Source: Gammaproteobacteria bacterium (GTDB lineage: Bacteria > Pseudomonadota > Gammaproteobacteria > Pseudomonadales > Pseudohongiellaceae). From it: a stretch of 64,000 bases of DNA. The notes under the pieces are model-generated. The model had not been told where the DNA came from and did not search any database. It was given only the letters and a program-made list of their open reading frames with translations. The stretch's first letter is position 1. The number at the start of each line of letters is the position of its first letter. The DNA is taken from contig JAWKZW010000001.1 in assembly GCA_041395725.1 (NCBI GenBank), positions 4,098,501 to 4,162,500 of the forward strand, read 5' to 3'. Positions 9,004 to 18,174 of the stretch are shown piece after piece. The position numbers and the translations under genes are program-made.

Positions 9004-10802
9004 CAGGAATCTATTTTCAGAACAGCAAGAAAAGCTTCCTGGGGAACTTCAACATTCCCCACTTTCTTCATTCGCTTTTTACCTGCTTTCTGTTTCTCCA
9101 GAAGTTTTTTCTTTCGGGTTATATCCCCACCGTAACATTTGGCAGTGACGTTCTTGCGCAGCGCCTTGACAGTCTGTCGTGAAATGATCTGACCACCGAT
9201 CGCTGCCTGAATAGCTACATCATATAGCTGTCGAGGAATTAATTCCTTCATTTTTTCGGTGAGCAGCCTTCCCTTGGACTGTGCCTGGTCGCGGTGCACA
9301 ATGATAGCCAGCGCATCCACTTTATCGCCATTTATGAGAACATCTAAACGCACCAGGTTCGATTTTTCAAATCTCAGGAAGTGATAGTCCAGCGATGCAT
9401 AGCCCCTGCTGACGGACTTGAGCCGATCAAAAAAATCGAGCACCACCTCGTTCATCGGCAGTTCGTAATTGAGTGACACCTGCCTCCCGATAAACTGCAT
9501 GTCTTTCTGCACCCCGCGCCTTTCGACACAAAGCGTGATCACATTGCCAAGGTATTCCTGTGGAACCAGGATGCTGGCAAGCACTATGGGCTCGCGCATC
9601 TCGGCAATACTGGCCACGGGGGGCAGCGCCGAAGGGCTGTCGACCTCGACCACATCGCCGTTGTTCATCAAAACCTGGTAGACCACCGTTGGCGCAGTGG
9701 TAATCAGCGACAGATCATACTCTCGCTCGAGGCGCTCCTGAATGATCTCCATGTGCAGCATGCCGAGAAACCCACAACGGAATCCGAACCCCAGCGCATC
9801 GGAGTTTTCCGGCTCGTAGTACAACGAGGCGTCGTTCAGGGTCAGCTTGGCAAGAGCATCGCGAAAGTTTTCGAAATCATCGGAAGATACGGGAAACAGG
9901 CCCGCGTAGACCTGGGGCTGCACTTTTCTGAAGCCGGGTAACGCCGGAACGTTGGGAGAACCCGCCCGGGTGATGGTGTCCCCTACCGGAGCGCCAAGAA
10001 TCTCTTTGATACCGGCGATCACAAACCCCACCTCACCGGCTTCAAGCCGGCCGGTTTCCAGCCGCTTCGGGGTAAACATCCCGACGCTGTCTACCAGGTG
10101 GGCCTTACCGATGGACTTGGCCACGATCTTGTCGCCCTTCTTGATCACGCCCTGTTTCACACGCACCAGGGACACGATACCCAGGTAGTTATCGAACCAG
10201 GAATCGATGATAAGGGCCTGCAGATCCGCCTCGCGATCACCCGTCGGAGGAGGGACCTTGCTGACGATCTGTTCCAGTATGTCGTCGACACCCATTCCCG
10301 TCTTGGCGCTCGCGCAAACCGCCTCAACCGCGTCGATACCGATGATTTCTTCTATTTCCGTTCTGACACGATCCGGGTCGGCCTGCGGCAGATCCATCTT
10401 ATTCAGAACCGGAATCACCTCCAGCCCTTGTTCAATGGCTGTATAGCAGGTCGCCACGGACTGGGCTTCCACGCCCTGCCCCGCATCAACCACCAAAAGA
10501 GCGCCTTCACAGGCCGCCAGGGAGCGGGATACTTCGTAGCTGAAATCCACATGCCCCGGGGTATCGATAAAATTCAACTGATAGCGCTTGCCGTCACGGG
10601 CCTGATGAAAAAGCGTAACGCTCTGCGCCTTGATGGTGATACCCCGCTCGCGCTCGATCTCCAGCGTATCCAGCATCTGCTCGGCGAGCTCCCGATCGGA
10701 AACTCCACCGCACATCTGGATGAAGCGATCAGCCAGCGTAGACTTACCATGGTCGATGTGGGCAATGATGGAAAAATTACGAATATTAGCTAGGTCAGTC
10801 AC
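9003..10802 (-). CDS. lepA: Elongation factor 4 (LepA)
   Basis: 599 residues from a GTG start at 10802, giving the family's usual N-terminus (TDLANIRNFSIIAHIDHGKST). G1 is HIDHGKST, G3 DTPGH, G4 NKMD. EF-G-like domains and the LepA-specific C-terminal domain (GGDITRKKKLLEKQKAGKKRMK) follow. It is a ribosome-associated translational GTPase. An upstream in-frame ATG at 10844 would add 14 residues not seen in the family; AGGGA precedes the GTG. It lies downstream of mucD, separated from it by a terminator. Confidence 0.97.
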   Translation of the reverse strand: MTDLANIRNFSIIAHIDHGKSTLADRFIQMCGGVSDRELAEQMLDTLEIERERGITIKAQSVTLFHQARDGKRYQLNFIDTPGHVDFSYEVSRSLAACEGALLVVDAGQGVEAQSVATCYTAIEQGLEVIPVLNKMDLPQADPDRVRTEIEEIIGIDAVEAVCASAKTGMGVDDILEQIVSKVPPPTGDREADLQALIIDSWFDNYLGIVSLVRVKQGVIKKGDKIVAKSIGKAHLVDSVGMFTPKRLETGRLEAGEVGFVIAGIKEILGAPVGDTITRAGSPNVPALPGFRKVQPQVYAGLFPVSSDDFENFRDALAKLTLNDASLYYEPENSDALGFGFRCGFLGMLHMEIIQERLEREYDLSLITTAPTVVYQVLMNNGDVVEVDSPSALPPVASIAEMREPIVLASILVPQEYLGNVITLCVERRGVQKDMQFIGRQVSLNYELPMNEVVLDFFDRLKSVSRGYASLDYHFLRFEKSNLVRLDVLINGDKVDALAIIVHRDQAQSKGRLLTEKMKELIPRQLYDVAIQAAIGGQIISRQTVKALRKNVTAKCYGGDITRKKKLLEKQKAGKKRMKKVGNVEVPQEAFLAVLKIDS

Positions 10803-10907
10803 CAGATCTGGTTTCCCTGGGGGTCCTGCGGACGAAGGCCGCAATTCTAAAGTATCTACGGAATCCTGTCAGTGGCTTTATTGACGGGAAAACGATTTCG
10901 GTCCCAC

Positions 10908-10932
10908 AAAAAAGGCAGCCACCGGCTGCCTT
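10908..10932 (-). terminator. Rho-independent terminator between mucD and lepA
   Basis: On the minus strand a 9-bp stem (AAGGCAGCC / GGCTGCCTT) with a 3-nt loop ends in a T run. It lies right after the mucD stop, so lepA needs its own promoter or read-through. Confidence 0.85.
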
Positions 10933-10949
10933 CTCAAGACCGGTTCCTG

Positions 10950-12398
10950 TCAGTTCATATCGAGCACCAGGGTGGTCCCGCTGCCCCCCCGGACAATGCG
11001 CACCGGCACAAACCCGTTCTCTGGCAGTTCCTGTGCCACCGCCGCGAATTGTTCGACGCTGCCGATATCCTGCTGATTAAGTGAAACGATGACATCGTTT
11101 TCAGCAATGTCAGCCTTTTTCGCGGGCCCCTCCATGACTTCAACAACCAGCACCCCGGACAGCCCGGCCACCTGCCTGATCTCGCGACTCAACTCCGCCA
11201 CCCGCAGTCCCAGCGGATTAACACGGTCAGGTTCAGCCTGGACAATTTCCTCCTGCACCACGTTAAGCGGCGAACTTCCCAGGGTCACATTCAGCGTCAG
11301 ACGGCTACCGTCTCGAAAAACCACCACCGGCGACGTTGTACCAGGCTTATTCTGACCCACGAAAAAGGGCAGATCGGCGGAGTTATCGATCTCCCGCCCG
11401 TCAAACTCTAGGATGATGTCCTCAATCTGAATACCCGCCTGCTCTGCCGGGCTGCCGGGTGAAACGACATCAACGAAGGCGCCATGGGGACGATCAAGGT
11501 TGAAAGCCTCGGCGAACGCATAGCTGACTTCCTTGATCTGCACACCCAGCAGACCACGCTGAACAGCACCGGATTCACGCAACTGATCGATAACATTAAG
11601 CGCTACGTTACTGGGGATAGAAAAAGAAATACCCGCCGAGGTGCCAGTGCTGCTGAGGATCTGGGAATTGATTCCGATCACCTCGCCATCCATGTTGAAC
11701 AAGGGCCCACCGGAATTGCCCTGGTTGATCGCCACATCGCTCTGTATGAAGGACATGTAATTGTAGCGACTGTTACCAATGCGGTTGTCATTATCAATGG
11801 AGCGCCCCTTGGCACTGACTATTCCCGCCGCGGCTGAAAACTCCAGGCCAAAAGGCGAACCGATCGCAAGCACCCAGTCACCGACCCGCACCGCATCTGA
11901 ATCACCCATCTTGACCGTGGGCAGGCCCCGGGCCTCAATTTTCAGCAACGCCAGGTCTGAGGGTTCGTCCAGGCCGACGATCGACGCATTGAATTCGCGA
12001 CGGTCGGTAAGATGCACGGTGATCTCCGCCGCGCCGGCCACCACGTGATGGTTGGTTATAACAAAACCGTCCGCGCTTAAAATAAAGCCTGACCCCACTG
12101 CCCCACGGGGACTTAACTCGGGCTCCTCTGGCCCAAGATTCAGATCAGGAACGTCATCGGGATTAATACGCCGGCCCAGAAATTCCTCCAGTTCCTGCGG
12201 AGAAACAAAGCCGCGACTTTCAACCATACGAATTGTCGAGATTTCTACGATTGCTGCCGCGTTACTTTCCACCAGATCGGCAAAGTTGGGCAGCCCTGCC
12301 GCCGCTCTGCCCAGACCGGGTAGCACAAGGAGCAGAATCAACCCCGCACGGAAGCAGGCGGTGAGATGAGCGGGTTGCGGAAATCGGGCAATCATCAT
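10950..12398 (-). CDS. mucD: Periplasmic serine endoprotease, DegP/MucD family
   Basis: 482 residues from the ATG at 12398; the apparent upstream start is a TTG with no support. A Sec signal peptide (about 1-33, LLLVLPGLGRAAA) is followed by a trypsin-like domain with catalytic H118 (NHHVV), D148 (SDLALLK) and S229 (GNSGGPL), then two PDZ domains (LLGVQIKEV and LRVAELSREI regions). It degrades or refolds misfolded envelope proteins. Placement after rpoE-rseA is the algT-mucA-mucD arrangement, but the intervening mucB/rseB is absent. Confidence 0.95.
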   Translation of the reverse strand: MMIARFPQPAHLTACFRAGLILLLVLPGLGRAAAGLPNFADLVESNAAAIVEISTIRMVESRGFVSPQELEEFLGRRINPDDVPDLNLGPEEPELSPRGAVGSGFILSADGFVITNHHVVAGAAEITVHLTDRREFNASIVGLDEPSDLALLKIEARGLPTVKMGDSDAVRVGDWVLAIGSPFGLEFSAAAGIVSAKGRSIDNDNRIGNSRYNYMSFIQSDVAINQGNSGGPLFNMDGEVIGINSQILSSTGTSAGISFSIPSNVALNVIDQLRESGAVQRGLLGVQIKEVSYAFAEAFNLDRPHGAFVDVVSPGSPAEQAGIQIEDIILEFDGREIDNSADLPFFVGQNKPGTTSPVVVFRDGSRLTLNVTLGSSPLNVVQEEIVQAEPDRVNPLGLRVAELSREIRQVAGLSGVLVVEVMEGPAKKADIAENDVIVSLNQQDIGSVEQFAAVAQELPENGFVPVRIVRGGSGTTLVLDMN

Positions 12399-12521
12399 AG
12401 TCAACTATTCCGGAAAATTCAGAGGTGGGTGGGACACGGGCCACGTGCCCCGCGTCTGACCGCAGTCAGACCTGTGAGCAGGTTTTCTGGAGTGTACTTG
12501 AGCGGGAGGAGGACGTAAACC

Positions 12522-12549
12522 GGAGACTCCGCCAATCGGCGGAGCCTCC
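12522..12549 (-). terminator. Hairpin between rseA and mucD
   Basis: Inverted repeat CTCCGCC / GGCGGAG with a 4-nt loop, extended by GGAG / CTCC across a single mismatch. It lies 43 nt past the rseA stop. No T run follows, so it may be an attenuator or mRNA-stability hairpin rather than a full terminator. A second 7-bp hairpin (GTCTGAC / GTCAGAC) is at 12454-12471. Confidence 0.4.
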
Positions 12550-12591
12550 GGGGAAATTACTGTTGATTTATCAAAATGTTGAGAGGCAATC

Positions 12592-13203
12592 TCAATCCTG
12601 CCTCTCATTCACAAGGCGGTAGAGAGGGGAATCCTCCAACTGCTCCAGTTTCTGCGGCTCATCCCGGGTGATGGAGGCGCTTCGAATGTACTCCTCCAGG
12701 CGTAATCGGGCCTCAGGGTCAACCTGGGGGGCGCCGGCGGGGCGATTTTCAACCACAGCCAGTTCAGTCACCGGCAGCTCGGCAGCTTGACCGGCGTCAC
12801 CAGCCTGCCCCTGCTGCGCTACTTCCGGCGTTCCTGGCAGACGGGAAGACTCATTGACACTGACCTGCATGCCCACGAAAAACGCCATCGCGACCGAGGC
12901 TGCGATGGCAACTTTGGCCAGTGGTTGCGCCCATCGATTGCCTGCGGCTGTTTCGGCCAGCTGTTCTGGTTCATGGGCTATCGCTGCGGCAACAGCATCG
13001 CTGAGGCGGTTACCCGTGAAATGGAGTTCCCCCGTGGATTTGAGATTGTCATCATGAATCAGCGCCTGAACCAGATTCAAACGTTCCCACTTCGATGCCA
13101 GGTCCGGATCGCCGGCCGTCGCTTTTACCAGGCGTCGGAGCTCAAGTTCATCAGCTTCGTTATCCAGCATGGCCGAGAGGGTTTCATGGTCCTGGCTGTT
13201 CAT
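12592..13203 (-). CDS. rseA: Sigma-E anti-sigma factor RseA/MucA
   Basis: 203 residues. The cytoplasmic N-terminal domain (LSAMLDNEADELELRRLV...WERLNLVQALIHDD) matches the RseA/MucA sigma-binding fold. A single transmembrane segment (VAIAASVAMAFFVGMQVSV) and a periplasmic tail follow. It holds RpoE at the membrane until regulated proteolysis. The ATG at 13203 has AAAGGG 7 nt upstream; the GTG 18 nt earlier is not needed. It lies 80 nt after rpoE. Confidence 0.93.
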   Translation of the reverse strand: MNSQDHETLSAMLDNEADELELRRLVKATAGDPDLASKWERLNLVQALIHDDNLKSTGELHFTGNRLSDAVAAAIAHEPEQLAETAAGNRWAQPLAKVAIAASVAMAFFVGMQVSVNESSRLPGTPEVAQQGQAGDAGQAAELPVTELAVVENRPAGAPQVDPEARLRLEEYIRSASITRDEPQKLEQLEDSPLYRLVNERQD

Positions 13204-13283
13204 AATCTGCCCTTTGTTCACGTTACTAATACTCGCTTCCGGTACTCGCTTCTGGCGTTCCGCGTTTCTGTCCGCCCGATCGG

Positions 13284-13853
13284 TTAAATCAATTCACGAA
13301 TTCTTTTGTCAATCGCCTCACGGGCCCGGAAGATTCGCGACCTCACCGTCCCCACCGGGCAACCCATTACCTCGGTGATATCCTCATAGCTCAACCCGGA
13401 GAACTCCCGCAGGGTGAAAGCTGTTTTTAATTCCTCCGGCAACTCTCCAATTGCCTCGTTAATCGCCTGGCGCAGCATTTCGGTAGCCAGGCTCGCTTCG
13501 GGAGACTCAATCTCCTGGAGTGGAAGCGCCAGATCCGAGTTTTCAGACTCATCCACGTCCACATCCACGGCTGGTGGCCGTCGATTTCTCGCCACCAGGT
13601 AGTTCTTGGCTGTATTGACAGCGATCCGATACAACCAGGTATAGAAAGCACTCTCGCCACGAAACAGCGCCAGCGCCCGGTATGCCTTGATAAACGCCTC
13701 CTGGCTGACGTCTTCCACCTCCTGTGGATCCTTCACAAACCTCGCAATCAATGCAGCTACCCGGTGCTGATACCGCAAAACCAGCAGATTAAACGCCTGC
13801 TTGTCTCCAGCCAATACCCGGTCCACCAACTGTTGGTCGGTATCCTTGCTCAC
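13284..13853 (-). CDS. rpoE: RNA polymerase sigma factor RpoE (AlgU/AlgT)
   Basis: 189 residues. Sigma region 2 (QAFNLLVLRYQHRVAAL...DVSQEAFIKAYRAL...FYTWLYRIAVNTAKNYL) and region 4 (ELKTAFTLREFSGLSYEDIAEV-like helix-turn-helix) are clear. It is the extracytoplasmic-function sigma factor for envelope stress. It heads a leftward operon with its anti-sigma factor and lies next to the divergent nadB, as in E. coli and Pseudomonas. A near-consensus sigma-E promoter lies upstream, which points to autoregulation. Confidence 0.97.
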   Translation of the reverse strand: MSKDTDQQLVDRVLAGDKQAFNLLVLRYQHRVAALIARFVKDPQEVEDVSQEAFIKAYRALALFRGESAFYTWLYRIAVNTAKNYLVARNRRPPAVDVDVDESENSDLALPLQEIESPEASLATEMLRQAINEAIGELPEELKTAFTLREFSGLSYEDITEVMGCPVGTVRSRIFRAREAIDKRIRELI

Positions 13854-13919
13854 AGTGTTCCAACTCCATTTTCAGACCGGGGACCATTCTTGTTGGAACT
13901 TTCCGACTCGTTCAAACAC

Positions 13920-13946
13920 ATAGACCGCGGGGATGTTCAAAAGTTC
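13920..13946 (-). promoter_or_regulatory. Candidate sigma-E autoregulatory promoter of rpoE
   Basis: On the minus strand GAACTT (13941-13946) is followed after exactly 16 nt by TCTAT (13920-13924). The known RpoE/AlgU consensus is GAACTT-N16-TCTGA. It lies about 65 nt upstream of the rpoE start in the rpoE-nadB gap. No other comparably good match was seen there. Confidence 0.65.
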
Positions 13947-14118
13947 TGCAAAACTATAAAATTGCTGCAATTTCATTACAACACAGGCACCATCCGGTTA
14001 CCTCTGCTGACATCCAACGGCTATCCAACCCCCATGCCGGATCTGCAATGGCGCCAATCTCTTTTTAAAACAATAACGTAAACCCTCTCTGGTCCACCAC
14101 TGGCAGAACCCCCAAACC

Positions 14119-15828
14119 ATGATCAGCGCTACCGAAAGCCCCACTCCTGGACTCCTTGAGACTGACATACTTATCATCGGCAGCGGTGCGGCAGGGCTTA
14201 CCCTGGCGTTGCGCTGCGCTGAATTCGCCCGGGTCCGGGTGATCAGCAAGGGGAGCTTACGCGAGGGCGCCACTTTTTATGCCCAGGGCGGAATCGCGGC
14301 AGTACTCGACAATCAGGACAGTACCGACGCCCATGTGGCGGACACTCTCATTGCCGGTGTGGGTCTATGTCACGAAGACATGGTGCGATTTATCGTTTCT
14401 CACAGCACCGAATGCGTTCGCTGGCTGGTGGATCAGGGCGTGCCCTTTACCACCAAGACAGGAGAAAAAACGCTACAGGCAGTTGCCGCTAAGTCCGCGT
14501 CCGCAGCAAAACCACTGGTCGCCGATGACCTGACTTCGTTGCACCTGACCAAGGAGGGAGGCCACAGCCATCGGCGCATTATCCACGCTACCGATGCGAC
14601 CGGTAAAGCGGTGTTCAAGACCCTGAAAAATAAAGCACTCGAGCATCCCAACGTCGAGCTGATTGAAAATCATATCGCCGTCGACCTGTTAACCAGGGAA
14701 AAACTAGGCCTGCCAGGACAGGCCTGCATTGGCGCCTACATCATGGATTCCACCAGCAACCGGGTTCAACTGGTCAGATCCCGTTTCGTTGTGCTGGCTA
14801 CCGGCGGGGCCAGTAAGGCCTATCTGTACACAACCAATCCGGACGGCGCCAGCGGTGACGGAATCGCGATGGCCTGGCGTGCCGGCTGCCGGGTTGCAAA
14901 CATGGAATTTAATCAGTTTCACCCGACCTGTCTGTATCACCCCCACGCCAAATCTTTTCTGATTACCGAAGCCTTGCGCGGTGAAGGCGCCTACCTGGAA
15001 TTACCGGATGGCACCCGTTTCATGGAAAAATTTGACGAACGCCTGGAACTGGCACCGAGAGACATCGTGGCCCGGGCTATCGATCACGAAATGAAAAGAC
15101 TGGGCTGTGACTGTGTCTACCTCAATATCACCCATAAGCCGCGGGACTTTATCCTCAACCACTTCCCCACCATTCACAAACGCTGCCTGAAGTTCGGCAT
15201 CGACATCTGCACCCAACGGATCCCGGTGGTGCCGGCAGCACACTATACCTGTGGCGGCGTGATGGTTAATGAATTTGGCGAAACAGATATTCCTAATCTG
15301 TATGCGATCGGCGAAACCAGCTTCACGGGTCTGCATGGTGCAAACCGGATGGCAAGCAATTCGCTACTGGAATGCTTTGTGCTCGCATTTTCAGCATCCC
15401 GCCAGATACAAGCGAAGATCGAGCAGACAGAACTCAGTCAGGAGGGCACACCCTGGGATGAAAGCCGGGTGTACCAGTCCGAGGACGACATCCTGATCTC
15501 CCATGACTGGCACGAACTGCGGCGCTTTATGTGGGATTTCGTCGGCATCGTCAGAACTGACCGCCGCCTTCAGAGAGCATTGAAACGGGTCGAGGTTCTG
15601 GAACAGGAAGTACAGGATTATTATCGCCACTACAAGATTAATTCGGACCTGCTGGAACTGAGAAACCTGGTACTGGTCGCCCGGCTGATTATCGACAGTG
15701 CACTGCAACGCAAGGAAAGTCGAGGACTCCACTACACACTGGACTATCCTGCCACTGCAGACCAGGCCGTGGACACGATTCTGGTGCCGGAAAACTACCA
15801 GCCCCGAAACAATCAGCACGAGGCATAG
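14119..15828 (+). CDS. nadB: L-aspartate oxidase
   Basis: 569 residues, a flavoprotein that oxidises L-aspartate to iminoaspartate, the first step of de novo NAD synthesis. The FAD-binding GSGAAGL lies near residue 15-21. The succinate-dehydrogenase-like active-site segments (FNQFHPTCLYHP, TEALRGEGAYL, APRDIVARAI, HYTCGGVMVNEFGETDIPNLYAIGE) and the C-terminal helical domain are present. It diverges from rpoE across a 265-nt gap, the conserved gammaproteobacterial arrangement. Confidence 0.97.
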   Translation: MISATESPTPGLLETDILIIGSGAAGLTLALRCAEFARVRVISKGSLREGATFYAQGGIAAVLDNQDSTDAHVADTLIAGVGLCHEDMVRFIVSHSTECVRWLVDQGVPFTTKTGEKTLQAVAAKSASAAKPLVADDLTSLHLTKEGGHSHRRIIHATDATGKAVFKTLKNKALEHPNVELIENHIAVDLLTREKLGLPGQACIGAYIMDSTSNRVQLVRSRFVVLATGGASKAYLYTTNPDGASGDGIAMAWRAGCRVANMEFNQFHPTCLYHPHAKSFLITEALRGEGAYLELPDGTRFMEKFDERLELAPRDIVARAIDHEMKRLGCDCVYLNITHKPRDFILNHFPTIHKRCLKFGIDICTQRIPVVPAAHYTCGGVMVNEFGETDIPNLYAIGETSFTGLHGANRMASNSLLECFVLAFSASRQIQAKIEQTELSQEGTPWDESRVYQSEDDILISHDWHELRRFMWDFVGIVRTDRRLQRALKRVEVLEQEVQDYYRHYKINSDLLELRNLVLVARLIIDSALQRKESRGLHYTLDYPATADQAVDTILVPENYQPRNNQHEA

Positions 15829-15873
15829 TCGACACCCTGACCCTGGCGGCCAATGTCAAACCTGCGGGCAGAC

Positions 15874-16347
15874 TCAGCCCTGCAGGCAGACAAAGCAGCG
15901 AAGAAAAACCACCAGCTCCTTGCGCGCTTGCCTGCTGACACTGTCCGGCGCGATACAGAGGCGCAACCTGAGTGCAGGCGTTTTTATCGCTGTTGCTGTG
16001 GGCCAACGCCCCTGCCCTGGGGGCAACGACGTCACCCTGAAGTCCAGTACTGTCAGCCAGTAGTTCGAATAGACTATGCGACTTAGCCGGGCGTTTACTC
16101 CTCCCGCGTCCGTATACAGAATTGCCCGCCCCTGCTCCGTTAAATCAACCCCGGTCACTGCGTTTTCAGGCAGCCGGAGTGCCTGACTGGCCAGGTATAA
16201 CGTGAACACCACCAGTATGCCGGAACTTAGCAGTATAAAAGGCAGTGAGAGCCCGCTTCGCACCATACCCTGCTGGGCCAGCCCGTAGCAAACCAGGAGT
16301 ATTGCCAGTTCCAGCCTGGAACCGTTCAGTCGGAGGCGCAGCAACAT
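15874..16347 (-). CDS. YgfX-like membrane protein
   Basis: 157 residues. Two transmembrane segments near the N-terminus (ELAILLVCYGLAQQG and LPFILLSSGILVVFTLYLAS) precede a cytoplasmic domain with VDLTEQGRAILYTD and a LRLRLCIAPDSVSRQARKEL end. This fits the YgfX (CptA) family, which is encoded beside sdhE, although sequence conservation is low. In E. coli YgfX has been described as the toxin-like partner of YgfY/SdhE. It is transcribed leftward, 91 nt after sdhE. Confidence 0.72.
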   Translation of the reverse strand: MLLRLRLNGSRLELAILLVCYGLAQQGMVRSGLSLPFILLSSGILVVFTLYLASQALRLPENAVTGVDLTEQGRAILYTDAGGVNARLSRIVYSNYWLTVLDFRVTSLPPGQGRWPTATAIKTPALRLRLCIAPDSVSRQARKELVVFLRCFVCLQG

Positions 16348-16438
16348 TGCCCTGATTGACTCTGGAGAAAACTGTCTGGGGAAACACGGATCAATTACCG
16401 CAGAGCGCGGTGGTAATTAATCCGAGGTTACCTGAAGC

Positions 16439-16693
16439 TTAGTTGCCCGCTCTGGCCCGGTCCAGTATCAGGCCGATAATGGCATTCAGAGACGGGTCGT
16501 CGGGCTCCTGTCGCTGCAGCAGCCAGGCATAGAGATCCTGATCTTCATTGCTGAGAAGTTGCTGGAAAAGCAACTGCTGAGCGGGTGAAAGTCTGTCGAA
16601 GCATTCACGGGCAAACGGTTCCAGCAATAGATCCAGTTCCAGCATGCCACGCCGGCTGTGCCAGACGATACGGTTCTTGTCGATCTGTGACAT
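16439..16693 (-). CDS. sdhE: FAD assembly factor SdhE
   Basis: 84 residues. The family motif RGMLELDLLL (the RGxxE box) and the all-helical five-helix fold (SPAQQLLFQQLL, DLYAWLLQ) are recognisable. SdhE promotes covalent attachment of FAD to succinate dehydrogenase flavoprotein. The ATG at 16693 has GGAAGGACG upstream; a GTG six codons earlier is less likely. It is divergent from ygfZ and upstream of the ygfX-like gene, a conserved neighbourhood. Confidence 0.92.
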   Translation of the reverse strand: MSQIDKNRIVWHSRRGMLELDLLLEPFARECFDRLSPAQQLLFQQLLSNEDQDLYAWLLQRQEPDDPSLNAIIGLILDRARAGN

Positions 16694-16848
16694 GGAATTG
16701 CGTCCTTCCACTGAAGTTGAGGCCGGGTTTGTACGTTGCTTATTGTCAGCAAGAAAGTATCATGTTGTGGGCCACAAGGCACTGAGAAGCAGCAGTGGCA
16801 AGAGCAATTGTTTTTCAACAGCAGGCTAAGCGAAAAGAGTAGTGAATC

Positions 16849-17784
16849 ATGCAGGTAATCGACCTGAACAATTTTGATCTGATCGTAGTATCCGGCCCGG
16901 ATGCCAGGAAATTCCTTCAGGGTCAGGTCACCTGTGACCTGGAACAGCTGTCATCCGAACACAGTCTGACGGGCAGCATTTGCAATCTTAAAGGCCGGGT
17001 GATCAGCGATTTCAGGCTCGTCGAACACAACGGCGAATGCTACCTGTTGATGGCCGCAGGCATGGCCGCTATCGTACTGCCGGTGTTGAGCAAGTACATC
17101 GTTTTCTCAAAAGCCGAATGCCGATTGGCTACTGAAACGCTCCAGCGCACTGGATTCATCGGCGGGGAAGCCGAAGCGGATCTTTCGCAGCGGTTCAGCG
17201 GGATTCCCCCTGCTGCTGGCGATGTCATCGCAACCGACTGCGAATTGCTGCTGCGAATACCGGGCAGTACCCCCCGTTTTGAACACTGGCAGTTCAATGC
17301 AGCGGGTGAACCACCCGCTTCAAGGCTGGCAGGCCTGTCGACAGACACTTCCAGCAACAGTTGGGAGCTGGAAGATATAAAGGCCGGCATTGTGCACATC
17401 ACCCCCGACCTGTCTGAACAACAATTGCCCGAAGCGCTGAATTACGACCTGTCGGGAATAATTAATTTCAGGAAAGGCTGCTACACGGGGCAGGAAATTA
17501 TTGCCCGCATGTATTACCGGGGCACCGCCAAGAAGCGGCTGTATCATGGCGTGGCCGCCAAGCAGAATGCAAAGCCCGGGTCCATCGAGTGTGAAATCGA
17601 TGCCGGACAGGAAGCGCTCAGTGGAGAAATTTTACGCTGCGCCCAGGACAGCCAGAGGGATTGGCATGTACTGGCGATTCTGCCGGTAGCGGTAGAGGAA
17701 GAAACCAGCCGGGTCTACCTTGACCGGGACCCGCAGGCCCTGGTCACTCTGCAGTCACTGCCTTACCGGGCGGGCCGAGACTGA
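16849..17784 (+). CDS. ygfZ: Folate-binding iron-sulphur protein maturation factor YgfZ
   Basis: 311 residues of the GcvT-like fold. The diagnostic motif KGCYTGQEIIARM carries the conserved cysteine. The protein binds tetrahydrofolate and supports assembly or repair of certain Fe-S enzymes, including MiaB-type tRNA modification. It diverges from sdhE. Its last 30 nt overlap the end of the convergent gene on the other strand. Confidence 0.94.
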   Translation: MQVIDLNNFDLIVVSGPDARKFLQGQVTCDLEQLSSEHSLTGSICNLKGRVISDFRLVEHNGECYLLMAAGMAAIVLPVLSKYIVFSKAECRLATETLQRTGFIGGEAEADLSQRFSGIPPAAGDVIATDCELLLRIPGSTPRFEHWQFNAAGEPPASRLAGLSTDTSSNSWELEDIKAGIVHITPDLSEQQLPEALNYDLSGIINFRKGCYTGQEIIARMYYRGTAKKRLYHGVAAKQNAKPGSIECEIDAGQEALSGEILRCAQDSQRDWHVLAILPVAVEEETSRVYLDRDPQALVTLQSLPYRAGRD

Positions 17785-18174
17785 TCCTGACGTAAAGCGG
17801 ACCGATGTCTCAAGTCCAATCCGGTCCCACGCTTTGGAGAGCAGGCTTTCCTCGCAATTCTCCAGCATCTGAATGTGATCGATGCGGTCGGCAGCGGCCT
17901 GGGAATCATCACCCTCTTCCTCCAGAAGGTGCCTGTTAAGGTCGATGGCATCGCGAATCCGGACCAGGAAGAGGATTTTCCCGGCATCCGATGGATTGGC
18001 ACGGGGGAATACAGAACAGCGGCCAAAGCCGGCAAGCTGGGCGAAGCATTTTTCGATATCGTATTCATCCAGGGCCAGTTGCAGGGGAATCAGGCTCTCG
18101 CCCTGCAGACGCCTGACAGGCCCCCCTCTTTCGAAACCGGGGTGGTGGTCTTCAAAGTAGATCAGGCGTCCCAT
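17755..18174 (-). CDS. Hypothetical acidic protein
   Basis: 139 residues, not recognised. The sequence starts MGRLIYFEDHHPGFERGGPVRRL and contains an acidic, probably helical segment (HLLEEEGDDSQAAADRI). No signal peptide or membrane segment. The start is supported by AGGAAA about 10 nt upstream. I chose this strand over the overlapping plus-strand frames because of the ribosome site and the balanced amino-acid composition. It converges on ygfZ and overlaps its 3' end by 30 nt. Confidence 0.6.
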   Translation of the reverse strand: MGRLIYFEDHHPGFERGGPVRRLQGESLIPLQLALDEYDIEKCFAQLAGFGRCSVFPRANPSDAGKILFLVRIRDAIDLNRHLLEEEGDDSQAAADRIDHIQMLENCEESLLSKAWDRIGLETSVRFTSGSVSARPVRQ

